From the NCBI RefSeq assembly GCF_963668215.1, contig NZ_OY764190.1:5952001-6016000 (forward strand): 64,000 nt of DNA, written 5' to 3'. Both the position numbers and the translations under genes were made by a program. This document shows positions 51,859 through 61,266 of this stretch, piece by piece (the stretch's first letter is position 1; every line of letters begins with the position of its first letter). The notes below the pieces were generated by a model, which worked only from the letters and a program-made list of their open reading frames with translations, ran no database searches and was not told the DNA's origin. The stretch is from an uncultured Desulfosarcina sp. Its GTDB lineage: Bacteria > Desulfobacterota > Desulfobacteria > Desulfobacterales > Desulfosarcinaceae.

Positions 51859-53223
51859 TTAGAGGATGTATCGACTCAAATCCTCATCATCCTTGATCGC
51901 CTTGAGTTTGTCGGCCACATAAGCCGCATCCACCCTAAGGCGCGCCTGGCACCCGTCGGGCGCATCGAACAGGGCGTCTTCCAGCAGCCGCTCCATGAGG
52001 GTGTGCAGACGCCGGGCCCCGATGTTCTCGGTGCGCACATTAACCTCCTCGGCGATCTCGGCGATCTTCTCCACCGCATCGTCCGAGAATTCCACCTCGA
52101 TGCCGTCGGTCTTTAACAGGGCGATGTACTGCAGCAGCAAAGCGTTCTTCGGCTCGGTCAGGATGCGATAAAAATCCTTGCGGTCCAGGGCGTCCAGGGT
52201 CACGCGGATGGGAAAACGGCCCTGCAATTCCGGAATCAGATCCGAGGGCTTGATCGTATGAAACGCCCCCGAGGCGATGAACAGAATGTGGTCGGTCTTT
52301 ACCGGTCCGTACTTGGTGGTCACCGTGGACCCTTCCACGATGGGCAGAAGATCCCGCTGGACCCCCTCCCGGGAGACATCCGGGCCGTGCCCCTGGCCAT
52401 TGCCGGCGATCTTGTCGATCTCATCTAAAAAGATAATGCCGGCCTGCTCCACCTTGGCAATGGCATCCCGGATCACCTGATCCATGTCCACCAGGTTCTG
52501 GGCCTCTTCCGCGGCCAGGGTTTTCATGGCTTCGGGCACCTTGATCTTGCGCCGGCGGGTGTTCTTGGGCATCAGGGGACCGAGCATATCCTTGAAATTG
52601 ATGCCCATCTCCTCCATGCCGACATTGGAAAAGATCTCGACCATGGGCATGCTGCGATCGGCCACATCCAGGTCCACGTAGCGGCTGTCCAGCTTTCCGG
52701 CCTGAAGCATCTTGCGCAGTTTTTCCCGGGTGGACGAGGCCTGATCGGCGGAAGCGGTGACCACTTCAAGCCCGCCTTCCGCCGCGCCTTCCGAACGGGG
52801 CCGATCGGCCTTGGGCAGCAGCAGATCCAGCATGCGCTCTTCGGCCACGCGCCAGGCCTTTTCCTGAACCTTCTCCTGGGCTTCGGCGCGTACCGTGTTG
52901 ACGGTCAGTTCAACCAGGTCGCGCACCATGGACTCCACGTCGCGGCCCACATAGCCCACCTCGGTAAACTTGGAGGCCTCCACCTTGTAAAAAGGCGAAT
53001 CGCTCAGCCGCGAAAGCCGCCTGGCGATCTCGGTTTTTCCGACCCCGGTGGGGCCGATGAGAATGATATTCTTGGGCGCAATCTCTTCTTTGAGCGGGTC
53101 CGGCACCTGCCGCCTGCGCCAGCGGTTTCTCAGGGCGATGGCCACCGAGCGTTTGGCCTGGTCCTGGCCGATGATGTACTTGTCCAGTTCGGATACGATT
53201 TCAGCAGGTTTGAGGTCTTTCAT
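51859..53223 (-). CDS. hslU: HslU (ClpY) ATPase of the HslUV protease
   Basis: 454 residues. Walker A GPTGVGKTEIARRL near 55, pore motif GYVGRD near 90, the I-domain (about 110-240) and Walker B GIIFLDEIDK near 255. The C-terminal helix ends DEDLSRYIL, which docks into HslV. It follows hslV by 3 bases. HslU unfolds substrates for HslV. Confidence 0.97.
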   Translation of the reverse strand: MKDLKPAEIVSELDKYIIGQDQAKRSVAIALRNRWRRRQVPDPLKEEIAPKNIILIGPTGVGKTEIARRLSRLSDSPFYKVEASKFTEVGYVGRDVESMVRDLVELTVNTVRAEAQEKVQEKAWRVAEERMLDLLLPKADRPRSEGAAEGGLEVVTASADQASSTREKLRKMLQAGKLDSRYVDLDVADRSMPMVEIFSNVGMEEMGINFKDMLGPLMPKNTRRRKIKVPEAMKTLAAEEAQNLVDMDQVIRDAIAKVEQAGIIFLDEIDKIAGNGQGHGPDVSREGVQRDLLPIVEGSTVTTKYGPVKTDHILFIASGAFHTIKPSDLIPELQGRFPIRVTLDALDRKDFYRILTEPKNALLLQYIALLKTDGIEVEFSDDAVEKIAEIAEEVNVRTENIGARRLHTLMERLLEDALFDAPDGCQARLRVDAAYVADKLKAIKDDEDLSRYIL

Positions 53224-53226
53224 GGT

Positions 53227-53784
53227 CTACAGTTCTTCGATGGTGATGCGGTCGTTGGTGAATACGCAAAGCGAGGATGCGATGGTCATGGCGGTTTCCA
53301 CAATCTCGCGGGCGTCCAGTTCGGTCTGGCGGCAAAGGGCCGTGGCAGCGGCCTGGGCGGCCACACCGCCCGAACCGATGGCTACGATGCCCTCGTCCGG
53401 CTCGATAACGTCGCCGTTGCCGGAAATCAGCAGCATGGAACGTTTGTCCACGGCAATCATCAGCGCTTCCAGGCGGCGCAGGTATTTGTCCGCCCGCCAG
53501 TCCCGGGCCAGTTCCACGGCCGAACGGGTCAGGATGCCGTTGTAGCGTTCCAGCTTCTGCTCCAGTTTCTCGGTCAGGGTCAAGGCATCGGCAGTGGCGC
53601 CGGCAAAGCCCACCAGGATGGTGTCGTTGTAGATGCGCCGCACCTTGCGGGCATTGTGCTTGATCACGGTGTTGTTCAGCGTCACCTGGCCGTCCCCGGC
53701 CATGACCACCCGATCCTTGTCCCGCACGGCCAAAATGGTGGTGCCGTGAAACCGCAACGGCTGGCTGGTGGATTCTTGCGTCAT
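53227..53784 (-). CDS. hslV: HslV (ClpQ) peptidase of the HslUV protease
   Basis: 185 residues. The catalytic Thr is at position 15 in GTTILAVRDKDRVV; the preceding 14 residues are a propeptide-like extension longer than in E. coli. Core: VMAGDGQVTLNNTV, VGFAGATADALTL, AIGSGGVAAQAAA. It is the proteasome-like peptidase. Order xerC-hslV-hslU matches the Bacillus codV-clpQ-clpY arrangement. Confidence 0.97.
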   Translation of the reverse strand: MTQESTSQPLRFHGTTILAVRDKDRVVMAGDGQVTLNNTVIKHNARKVRRIYNDTILVGFAGATADALTLTEKLEQKLERYNGILTRSAVELARDWRADKYLRRLEALMIAVDKRSMLLISGNGDVIEPDEGIVAIGSGGVAAQAAATALCRQTELDAREIVETAMTIASSLCVFTNDRITIEEL

Positions 53785-53853
53785 GGGTTCAGTTTTCTTT
53801 CTACCTATTCGGTAATCAATAAAAAAAACGGCATCTGTTCCGGCGCGATTTTT

Positions 53854-53916
53854 CGTTGGAGCGGCTTCCAGCCTCGATTCGCCCTAAAATTATCGCGGCT
53901 GGAAGCCGCTCCAACG
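53854..53916. repeat. Perfect 20-bp inverted repeat (REP-like)
   Basis: CGTTGGAGCGGCTTCCAGCC (53854-53873) and its exact inverse (53897-53916) with a 23-base loop, between xerC and hslV. The arm recurs singly at 51757-51776. It resembles REP-type elements of gamma-proteobacteria in the GCGGCTTCCAGCC core. Confidence 0.85.
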
Positions 53917-53983
53917 TCTCCAATTCTTCCTTTCGGGCGTGTGACCATCGATGGTCTGAAAAGCTTTTTACGAAGCCATCAAT

Positions 53984-54913
53984 CTAACGCCGCGGATGCG
54001 CCCGGTCGTACGCCGCCATCAGCCGGTCAATACTCACATGGGTGTACTTCTGGGTGGTCGACAGGCTCTTGTGGCCCAGCAGCTCCTGAACGGTTCTCAG
54101 GTCCGCCCCCGCGTCGAGCATGTGGGTGGCGAAACTGTGCCGGATCCCGTGGGGCGATATAGGCACCGCCAGGCTGCACTTGCGCACCAGGTCCTCCAGA
54201 ATCCGGGCCACGGAGCGGGTGCTGAGCCGCCCCCTGTTCTTGTTGAGAAACAGCGGACCGTCGGTCTGCATGTCGATTCCGGTTTTCTCCAGCAACGTCT
54301 CCCGATAGTCCCGGATACGCGCCAGGGCCTTTTCTCCCACCGGCACGATACGCTCCTTGCTGCCCTTGCCGACCACCCGCAGGCAGCCGCTGGCAAAATC
54401 CACGTCGAAGACGTTGAGCCCGGTCAACTCGGATACGCGGATACCCGATCCGTAAAGGACCTCGAACAGGGCCCGGTTGCGCCGCCCCAGCAGGGTATCC
54501 TCAGTGGTGCGGTCCAGCAGACGGAACATGTCGTCCACGGACAGGTAGGACGGCATCCGCCGGATGTGCTTGGGCGTCAGGATCGTCGCCGTGGGGTCTT
54601 CGTCCGTCAACCGGTGCCGCACCAGGTGGCGAAAAAAGGATCGCAGGGCAGACAGCTTGCGGGCGATGGTGGCCTTCTCGTTTTTGCGGTGCAGCATCCC
54701 CAGGTATCCGCGCACCGTCAGGCTGTCGATTTTATCGACGGGAATGGACCGGGAGGCTTCTTTATCGCCCTCACCCGCCGACCCGGCGGCATAGTCGGCA
54801 AATTCGTTGAGATCGTGGCCATAGGCCCGGATGGTATTGGCCGAGTACCCTTTCTCCGCGGCCAGAGCCTGGAGAAAAAGATCGATCTGTTCTTCCAGTC
54901 CGGGCCTGTTCAT
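53984..54913 (-). CDS. xerC: Tyrosine recombinase XerC
   Basis: 309 residues from the ATG at 54913, overlapping the HAD gene stop (ATGA). Catalytic residues: SGIRVSEL, KGSKER, HGIRHSFATHML, LGHKSLSTTQKYTH. The N-terminal SAM-like domain begins LEEQIDLFLQALAAEKGYS and has a 15-residue acidic/basic insert (SAGEGDKEASRS). XerC resolves chromosome dimers at dif with XerD. The longer frame to 55342 is a shadow of the HAD gene. Confidence 0.93.
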   Translation of the reverse strand: MNRPGLEEQIDLFLQALAAEKGYSANTIRAYGHDLNEFADYAAGSAGEGDKEASRSIPVDKIDSLTVRGYLGMLHRKNEKATIARKLSALRSFFRHLVRHRLTDEDPTATILTPKHIRRMPSYLSVDDMFRLLDRTTEDTLLGRRNRALFEVLYGSGIRVSELTGLNVFDVDFASGCLRVVGKGSKERIVPVGEKALARIRDYRETLLEKTGIDMQTDGPLFLNKNRGRLSTRSVARILEDLVRKCSLAVPISPHGIRHSFATHMLDAGADLRTVQELLGHKSLSTTQKYTHVSIDRLMAAYDRAHPRR

Positions 54914-55482
54914 GGGTAGTCGATTCGCCCTTCGAGTTCCGGCCAGGACGCCACCTGCAGGTAATCGTGGGGTTCCCGGTTCCAGGGCTGGGAGAAAACG
55001 ACGGGCGCTATGCCGGCAGCCTTGAGCAAATGGCAGGTATCCAGGCGGTCCTCCACGAACCAGCGCACGCCGTTTTGAAGCAGCACATCGGTTTTGGCCT
55101 CGAAGGAACCGGTGGCGACGATCTGTGCCCGGTGGTGCTGCCCGTCGAGCAAGCGGTCCATCCAATCGGCGATGGGGCCAGGATCGGGACGGGCCGTTAC
55201 CATCAGCACCCGGCCCGTGGTTTCGGCAATACGCCTGAGCACTGCCCCTGACCCGGGATAAGGTTTCAGCTCGGCCCGGTAGCGGCCCTCCAGGATGCGG
55301 GCAATGGCCCCTTGGAGGGTATCCTCGTCCAGGTCCAGGCATTGATCCAGTTGGTAGTTGGTGATGTCTTCGTATCGCACCGTATGGACATCGTAATGGT
55401 CGGCCAGGATGTCCAGAAAAAGGTGCATGGTGTCGGCGATAACGCCGTCGATGTCAAAAGCCAAAACTGCCGGATCGATCAT
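54910..55482 (-). CDS. HAD-superfamily phosphatase, nucleotidase-like
   Basis: 190 residues. Motif I is AFDIDGVIADTM (DxD) and motif II MVTARPD; a later Asp pair lies in WFVEDRLDTCHLL. The pattern resembles 5'(3')-deoxyribonucleotidase-type HAD proteins, but substrate is not known. It precedes xerC with a 4-base overlap. Confidence 0.8.
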   Translation of the reverse strand: MIDPAVLAFDIDGVIADTMHLFLDILADHYDVHTVRYEDITNYQLDQCLDLDEDTLQGAIARILEGRYRAELKPYPGSGAVLRRIAETTGRVLMVTARPDPGPIADWMDRLLDGQHHRAQIVATGSFEAKTDVLLQNGVRWFVEDRLDTCHLLKAAGIAPVVFSQPWNREPHDYLQVASWPELEGRIDYP

Positions 55483-55511
55483 GGTTCTTCCAGTCCGTCC
55501 GCCGGGGGTTG

Positions 55512-55835
55512 TCAGCCGGCCCGGCGCGTCTTTTTTTTCAGGCGGGAAATCTTGCGCCGCAGGATGTCGCTCTGTTTGCGGTTCTTTTCCGATGCCAGCG
55601 CCTGTTTTCTGGCTTTCAGTTCCCGAATCTGTTTCTTGATTTCTCTCACCGAGCGGCTGGCCTTTTTGGGTTTGGCTTCCTTGATCCCCCGATGGGCCTT
55701 TACGGTATCCAGCAGGTCCTGTTTGTTCATGCCATGCACGCCTTTAAGATCCGGTATCTTCAGGGCAATTTCACGAAGTTCCTTGACGGTCATTTTGTCC
55801 AACGGTTTTTCTTTGCTATCCGTACCTTTGGTCAT
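55512..55835 (-). CDS. Rho termination factor N-terminal domain-like protein
   Basis: 107 residues. Residues 13-50 (LDKMTVKELREIALKIPDL and MNKQDLLDTVKA) follow the SAP/Rho_N helix-extended-loop pattern for nucleic acid binding. The rest is a highly basic coiled coil (EIKKQIRELKARKQALASEK). Function unknown; likely DNA or RNA binding. Confidence 0.8.
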   Translation of the reverse strand: MTKGTDSKEKPLDKMTVKELREIALKIPDLKGVHGMNKQDLLDTVKAHRGIKEAKPKKASRSVREIKKQIRELKARKQALASEKNRKQSDILRRKISRLKKKTRRAG

Positions 55836-55974
55836 GGATCCAGTCTCCTTTTCATGAAGTTGCGGTCAAATCTCCGAGCATGGATGCTGCTCACACTTCC
55901 AGCACAGCCTGTGGACGTTCGTCGGCAAAAACTGTTTTTGTAATCCCTTCAATGCAAGGGTGTCAATCGATAAG

Positions 55975-56739
55975 TTATTCGTCTTCCGGCTTGATTTTTT
56001 GGGCCAGTCGGATGAACGGCTTGAACAGGTCCAGGGGCAGCGGGAAGACCGTGGTCGTATTGTTCTCGGCGGACATCTCCCGCATGGTCTGCAGGTATCG
56101 CAGCTGGATGGCCGTCGGGTGGGCGTCGATGATCTTGGCCGCCGCTGCCAGCCGGTCGGCGGCCTGGTATTCGCCTTCGGCATTGATCACCTTGGCCCGC
56201 CGCTCCCGCTCGGCCTCGGCCTGCTTGGCCATGGCCCGCTGCATCTCGTTGGGCAGGTCGATATGTTTGAGTTCCACCGTGGCGACCTTGATCCCCCAGG
56301 GGTCCGTATGCGTATCCAGGATCTCCTGGAGCTGGGCGTTGATCTTCTCCCTGGCGGACAGCAGTTCATCCAGCTCCGCCTGGCCGCAGACGCTGCGCAG
56401 CGTGGTCTGAGCCAGCTGGGAAATGGCGTAGGTGTAGTTCTCCACCTCCACGATGGCTTTGGTGGGGTCGATGACCCGGAAATAAATCACCGCATTGACC
56501 TTTACGGAAACATTGTCCAGGGTGATCACGTCCTGGGGATCCACATCCATGGCCACCAGCCGCATGCTGACCCGCACCATTTTATCGACGACGGGGATGA
56601 GAATGATCAGGCCCGGCCCCTTGGCCTGGATGACCCGGCCCAGACGAAAAATGACCGCCCGCTCGTATTCGTTGAGAATCCGCAGGGCGGCAGACAGAAA
56701 TAAAACAACCAGGACGACGGCACCGATGTAAGGTATCAT
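55975..56739 (-). CDS. Slipin (stomatin-like SPFH protein)
   Basis: 254 residues. One N-terminal membrane hairpin (IPYIGAVVLVVLFLSAAL), SPFH domain (NEYERAVIFRLGRV; IDLPNEMQRAMAKQAEAERE) and coiled-coil C-terminus. Slipins organise membrane microdomains and pair with NfeD proteases. The NfeD gene is directly upstream on the same strand. Confidence 0.94.
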   Translation of the reverse strand: MIPYIGAVVLVVLFLSAALRILNEYERAVIFRLGRVIQAKGPGLIILIPVVDKMVRVSMRLVAMDVDPQDVITLDNVSVKVNAVIYFRVIDPTKAIVEVENYTYAISQLAQTTLRSVCGQAELDELLSAREKINAQLQEILDTHTDPWGIKVATVELKHIDLPNEMQRAMAKQAEAERERRAKVINAEGEYQAADRLAAAAKIIDAHPTAIQLRYLQTMREMSAENNTTTVFPLPLDLFKPFIRLAQKIKPEDE

Positions 56740-56781
56740 GGGTGGAACCTCTCAAATGTTGAATAGACGATTTTGTAAAAC

Positions 56782-58080
56782 CTACTCCGGCTCTACTTCC
56801 AGGGTCAATCCATCCACAGCCGTAACACGCACCGTCTGTCCGACCGCAACCGGCGTCCGGCTGCGGGCGAACCAGAGTTCGCCATGCACCTGAATCCGAC
56901 CCATGGGATCCAGCGCCGTCTTCACCACGCCGGTTTTGCCGATCAGGCCCGAATCCCCGGTCATGGGCGGACGCCGCCGGGAGCGAAAAACCAGCCCGGC
57001 TACGCCCACGAAAAAACCGCCGACCAGGACCAGGGTGGGCATCAGCACGCTCCAGGAAACCCCGGGTTGACCATCGATGCCCCGATCGAAAAGCATCACC
57101 GAACCGAGCAGCAGGCTGATGATCCCGGCCACGCTGAGCAGTCCGTAGCTGGCGATCTTCATCTCCATGATAAAAAAGATCAGGGCCAGAACGATCAACA
57201 GCACCCCGGCGATATTCACCGGCAGGGTCTGAAAGGAGTAGAAGGCCAGGATCAGCGCAATGCTGCCCACCACGCCGGGCAACACCACACCCGGATGGGA
57301 AAGTTCGAAATAGAGACCGGCCAGGCCGATCATCATCAGGATATAGGCGATGTTGGGATCGCTGAGCGCTTTGAGGACCCGGGTTCGCAGAGATTCCTCA
57401 ATAAAGACCCGGTTGGCTTTATCGATATCGATGCGCCCTTTTCCGGCAATCTCCATACCGTCGATCCGGTCGATCAGTTCGTCCACATCGCGGGCCACCA
57501 GGTCGATGGTCTTGTTTTCCAGGGCTTCGGCTTCGGTGATGGACACGCTCTCGCGGACCGCCTTTTCCGCCCATTGGATATTGCGGCCACGTTTTTCGGC
57601 GATGCTCTTGACAAACGCCACCATGTCGTTGACCACCTTCTCGGACATGGTCTTATCCAGGTCCTTGCCGCCGGCATTGACCGGGTGGGCTGCACCGATG
57701 TGGGTGCCAGGAGCCATGGCGGCCACGTCGGCGGCCATGGTGACCATCACCCCGGCCGAGGCGGCCCGCGCCCCCGAAGGCGCCACATAGACCACCACGG
57801 GGATGTCGCTGGCGTAGATGGCCATGACCATCCGGCGCATGGATTCGGCCAGACCGCCCGGCGTGTCCAGCATCACGATCAGGCAACCGGCCCCTTCGGT
57901 GCTGGCCTGATGGATCGCCGATTCCAGAAAATCGGCATTCGCCGGGCTGACGGCACCGGTGAGGTGGACCAGGTACACCGGGGCGGAACCGGCCGAGGCT
58001 GGATTCACGAACAGCGGCCCGAGCAGGACTCCGGGCAAAACGACGATCAAAAAAAGGAGAATAAAGGTGCGATTGTTCAT
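56782..58080 (-). CDS. NfeD-type membrane serine protease (long form)
   Basis: 432 residues. Signal/anchor at the N-terminus (FILLFLIVVLPGVLLG), ClpP-class protease domain with LIVMLDTPGGLAESM and the Ser in ARAASAGVMVTMAAD, then four or five hydrophobic helices (about 230-350), and a C-terminal OB-fold NfeD domain (VGQTVRVTAVDGLTLEVEP). The partner slipin (56739) is the known substrate class in archaea. The pair lies in one operon 42 bases apart. Confidence 0.93.
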   Translation of the reverse strand: MNNRTFILLFLIVVLPGVLLGPLFVNPASAGSAPVYLVHLTGAVSPANADFLESAIHQASTEGAGCLIVMLDTPGGLAESMRRMVMAIYASDIPVVVYVAPSGARAASAGVMVTMAADVAAMAPGTHIGAAHPVNAGGKDLDKTMSEKVVNDMVAFVKSIAEKRGRNIQWAEKAVRESVSITEAEALENKTIDLVARDVDELIDRIDGMEIAGKGRIDIDKANRVFIEESLRTRVLKALSDPNIAYILMMIGLAGLYFELSHPGVVLPGVVGSIALILAFYSFQTLPVNIAGVLLIVLALIFFIMEMKIASYGLLSVAGIISLLLGSVMLFDRGIDGQPGVSWSVLMPTLVLVGGFFVGVAGLVFRSRRRPPMTGDSGLIGKTGVVKTALDPMGRIQVHGELWFARSRTPVAVGQTVRVTAVDGLTLEVEPE

Positions 58081-58119
58081 GGCAGCCCCTTTAAACAGTT
58101 TAAGGGACGATTCAAGAAT

Positions 58120-58824
58120 CTATGCCAGGCGTTTCATGATCTGCTGCACGTCCTCCCACACCTCCCGCTTCTTTTCCGGATTTCTCAGCAGGTAGGCGGG
58201 ATGGAAGGTCGGCATCACCGCGATGCCCATGAAATCGTGAAACCGGCCCCGCAGCCGGGAAATGGGCGCCTGGGTATCCAGCAGGGTCTGGGCGGCCACC
58301 TTGCCCAACGCGCAGATCACGCGCGGCTGGATGACTGCCAGCTGCCGTTTGAGAAAAGGCAGGCAGTGCCGGATCTCTTCGGGTTCCGGGTTGCGGTTGC
58401 CGGGGGGATGGCATTTGACGACATTGCAGATATAAACGGCTTCGCGGGTCAACTGCATGGCGGCGATGATCCGGGTCAGCAACTGCCCGGCGGCGCCCAC
58501 GAAAGGCCGGCCGCATCGATCCTCATCGAACCCCGGCCCTTCCCCGACGAAAACCAGCCGTGCGCTTATCGCACCTTCACCGAAAACAATGTGCTGGCGC
58601 GAAGTTCTCAGGCCGCAGCGGGTGCAATCGCCAAGGTCGGCTTGGATGTCCGCCAGCGTCTCGTCTTGTTTCCAGGCTGGCTCTGGCGCCGGCCATCCCA
58701 GGCCGTCGAGAATCTCCAGGCTGCGGGAAGAGCAGTCGAATCCGGTGCAGCCGCTCTCCTTGAGATGAACGAGGGAATGGCGGATGTCCCGGATGATCCG
58801 ATCAACGGAAGGGGTATCGGTCAT
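58120..58824 (-). CDS. Uracil-DNA glycosylase, family 4-like with iron-sulfur cluster
   Basis: 234 residues. The motif VGEGPGFDEDRCGRPFVG and C-terminal PTFHPAYLLRNP are typical of family 4 UDG. The cluster Cys lie in DCTRCGLRTSRQ and CNVVKCHPPGNRNP. An N-terminal extension of about 75 residues precedes the enzyme domain. It removes uracil from DNA. The next gene upstream is coaBC. Confidence 0.92.
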   Translation of the reverse strand: MTDTPSVDRIIRDIRHSLVHLKESGCTGFDCSSRSLEILDGLGWPAPEPAWKQDETLADIQADLGDCTRCGLRTSRQHIVFGEGAISARLVFVGEGPGFDEDRCGRPFVGAAGQLLTRIIAAMQLTREAVYICNVVKCHPPGNRNPEPEEIRHCLPFLKRQLAVIQPRVICALGKVAAQTLLDTQAPISRLRGRFHDFMGIAVMPTFHPAYLLRNPEKKREVWEDVQQIMKRLA

Positions 58825-58889
58825 TTCTCTTTACCAGGGCGTTGCAGGATGCGCGGCATGAGGGTTCGTTTCCATGGAAAAACGGTCGG

Positions 58890-60092
58890 TCATTTCAACC
58901 GTTCGACGATTCTATCGAGAATCAGATGGGCCACGGCCTGCTTGTCCATGACGTCCAGGGCTTCCTGGCTGCCGTCGGCGAAAAACAGGGTCATGCGATT
59001 GGTGTCCGCAGCGAAACCGGAGTCGGGCGGTCCGATGAGATTGGCCGCGATCATGTCCAGGCGCTTTTCCTTCAGCTTTTTGCGGGCGTACGTTTCCATG
59101 TCCCTGGTCTCGGCGGCAAACCCCACCACGAATTGATTGCCTTTGCGCTTGCCAACCTCTTTTAGAATGTCCGTGGTGCGCTCCAGGGTCAGCTGGATGC
59201 TGTCTTCGCCTTTTTTAATCTTATGGGTGGCCGTCTTCACCGGCCGGTAGTCGGAAACGGCCGCCACCTTGACCACCACGTGGGACTGCTCAAGATGGTC
59301 AAAGACCGCTTGGGCCATCTGGTCCACGGTCGAAACGCAAATCCGCTCCACGTTCAGGGGCGGCGCCAGGATTACCGGCCCGCTGACCAGAACCACCCGG
59401 GCGCCGCGATTTTCGGCGGCACGGGCGATGGCGTAACCCATTTTCCCGGAGGAGGGGTTGCTGATGAAGCGCACCGGATCGATGGCTTCGCGGGTCGGCC
59501 CGGCGGTAACCAGCACCTGTTTGCCGGCAAGGTCCTTGCGGGTCAGCAGGGCGACCAGACGGTCGACGATCTCCTCCGGTTCGGGCAGCCGCCCCGGGCC
59601 GGTGACGCCGCAGGCCAACTCCCCTTCCCCGGGCGCCAAAACGTGGTGTCCATCGGCTTGAATCTGGTCGAGATTGCGCCGGTGGGCAGGGTGTTCGAAC
59701 ATGTTGGAGTTCATGGAGGGGCAGATCATGACCGGACAGGTCACGGCCAGCATGAAGGTGCTCAGGGCGTCGTCGGCAATGCCGTGGGCCAGTTTGGCGA
59801 CCATGTTGGCCGTGGCCGGTGCAATGACCACGCCGTGGGCGTCCTCGGCCCAGGCGATGTGTCGAATGGCCGCGTCGTCCTTTTCGTCGAACAGGTCCAC
59901 GCAGACCTGATTTCCCGAAAGAACTTCGAAGGTCATGGGGCCGACGAACCGGGCGGCGCTTCGGGTCATGATCACCCGCACCCGGGCACCCAGCTTCACC
60001 ATCCGCCTGAGTATTTCCACGCTCTTGTAGGCCGCAATGCCGCCACACACGCCCAGAACGATATTCTTCTTGTCCAGCACCGATCGATTCAT
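58890..60092 (-). CDS. coaBC: Bifunctional phosphopantothenoylcysteine decarboxylase/synthase
   Basis: 400 residues. The FMN-binding CoaC half begins KNIVLGVCGGIAAYKSVEI and shows CPSMNSNMF and ACGVTGPGRLPEP. The CoaB half begins VLVTAGPTREAIDPVRFI and SNPSSGKMGYAIA. It makes phosphopantetheine for CoA. Codon use is that of the housekeeping genes. Start ATG at 60092. Confidence 0.96.
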   Translation of the reverse strand: MNRSVLDKKNIVLGVCGGIAAYKSVEILRRMVKLGARVRVIMTRSAARFVGPMTFEVLSGNQVCVDLFDEKDDAAIRHIAWAEDAHGVVIAPATANMVAKLAHGIADDALSTFMLAVTCPVMICPSMNSNMFEHPAHRRNLDQIQADGHHVLAPGEGELACGVTGPGRLPEPEEIVDRLVALLTRKDLAGKQVLVTAGPTREAIDPVRFISNPSSGKMGYAIARAAENRGARVVLVSGPVILAPPLNVERICVSTVDQMAQAVFDHLEQSHVVVKVAAVSDYRPVKTATHKIKKGEDSIQLTLERTTDILKEVGKRKGNQFVVGFAAETRDMETYARKKLKEKRLDMIAANLIGPPDSGFAADTNRMTLFFADGSQEALDVMDKQAVAHLILDRIVERLK

Positions 60093-60150
60093 GATATCCG
60101 CCCCGCCGGGTCGTTGCCAGTCGATGTCGATTCCCTTTTAAAAACAGGTA

Positions 60151-60627
60151 CTACTTGTAAAGTTCGGGGGATGCGCCGGCAATTGTGGGCGACACCCAGA
60201 TCTCCAGATAGGTGTTCATCTTTTTCTCGGTGATGTTGATAACGCACCAGCGGCTTTCCTTTTTGAACAGCAAAATGTTGCGGTAGGATTTAAAGGCGCT
60301 GACCAGGCTCCAGTTGTCGTTGGCCATGTTGTTTTCGAAAAAGGCGATCAGCGACGAACCCTCAACCCGGCCTTTCAGGGACAACACCCCGGCGGAAAGC
60401 CCCGGGGTGCGAAAAACGAAAGAGGCATTTTTATCGACCTTCATTTCACGGGGAACCAGCACATCGCCGAAATCGTAATACAACGGGGCGTTGCGATCGG
60501 CACTTTCGCCGGCGTCATCGCCGGATTTGCCTTTCTGGGAGGCGCAGCCTCCCGCCAGCAGGAGCAAAAGGATCATAAAAAAAGCAATGGCTGCCGTTTT
60601 GGAAATCCTTGGGTGCGATTCGCCCAT
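60151..60627 (-). CDS. Hypothetical lipoprotein
   Basis: 158 residues from the ATG at 60627, preceded by GAGGAGGAGAG. Signal peptide with lipobox LAGGCASQ at about residue 28. The mature part (DVLVPREMKVDKNASFVFRT; ENNMANDNWSLVSAFKSYRN) is a beta-rich domain seen in small Desulfobacterota lipoproteins; I cannot name it. It is downstream of the small TPR-like gene and ftsB. Confidence 0.85.
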   Translation of the reverse strand: MGESHPRISKTAAIAFFMILLLLLAGGCASQKGKSGDDAGESADRNAPLYYDFGDVLVPREMKVDKNASFVFRTPGLSAGVLSLKGRVEGSSLIAFFENNMANDNWSLVSAFKSYRNILLFKKESRWCVINITEKKMNTYLEIWVSPTIAGASPELYK

Positions 60628-60668
60628 CTCTCCTCCTCGATCTGCGTGCGGGTTCAAGCCATCCATGC

Positions 60669-60965
60669 TCACCGCCGTTCCACGGCCCCCATGGTCAACG
60701 GTGTCCGCTGCAACCTGCGCAGCGCATTGCGTTGCAGCATCAGGCCAATCCAGCGCTCCACCGTTCCGGCAATGTCCTCCCAGCAGCCGGGTGCTTCCGG
60801 CAGTTTGGCCAGCACATCGTCCAAGGCATCTTGCAAATCCGGACGACCCGGGGTCCGATCCAGCAGGTAGCGGTAAATCCGGGCGGCCGCTTCGTAGCGG
60901 CCCTGGTCCGCATAGACCCTGGCCATGGTCACGGTATAAAATGTTTTGTCTTCGTCAGCACTCAT
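60669..60965 (-). CDS. Small TPR-like helical protein
   Basis: 98 residues from the ATG at 60965, just after the FtsB stop (TAAGATG). It has YTVTMARVYADQGRYEAAARI and IYRYLLDRTPGRPDLQDAL, one and a half tetratricopeptide-like repeats, then a basic tail. It could be a cell-division accessory. Function unknown. Confidence 0.75.
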   Translation of the reverse strand: MSADEDKTFYTVTMARVYADQGRYEAAARIYRYLLDRTPGRPDLQDALDDVLAKLPEAPGCWEDIAGTVERWIGLMLQRNALRRLQRTPLTMGAVERR

Positions 60966-60966
60966 C

Positions 60967-61266
60967 TTATTTTCCGGCACTTTTGTCTGCGGCCTGCAAA
61001 AGAATGACGTCGTCCTTGCCGATCATGCCCAGCTCGTTGCGGGCCACGCTCTCGATGTAAACCGGATCGTTTTTCAGTCGACCGATGATGCGGTAGAGGC
61101 TGACGTTTTCCCTGGCCAGCGTTTCGTTCCCGGCGGCCAGATGCCGCTGGCGGTCTTTCATCCGGGATAGCTCCACCAATCCATTGTCGCCGAAAACGAT
61201 CACCAGCATCAGGTTGAACAGGACTACCGCCGCGGCGGCAATCAACCATTTCCGATCCAGGCTCAT
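60967..61266 (-). CDS. ftsB: Septum formation initiator, FtsB/DivIC-like
   Basis: 99 residues. A single membrane helix (WLIAAAAVVLFNLMLVIVFG) is followed by a short coiled coil (VELSRMKDRQRHLAAGNETL) and the conserved NDPVYIESVARNELGMIGKD segment. FtsB bridges FtsQ and FtsL in the divisome. Its ATG overlaps the murJ stop by 4 bases. Confidence 0.9.
   Translation of the reverse strand: MSLDRKWLIAAAAVVLFNLMLVIVFGDNGLVELSRMKDRQRHLAAGNETLARENVSLYRIIGRLKNDPVYIESVARNELGMIGKDDVILLQAADKSAGK

Noticed and set aside
53984..55342. Extended XerC-like frame of 452 codons
   Set aside because: The upstream part overlaps the HAD phosphatase in another frame and has a random, Arg/Pro-rich composition; the ATG at 54913 fits XerC.
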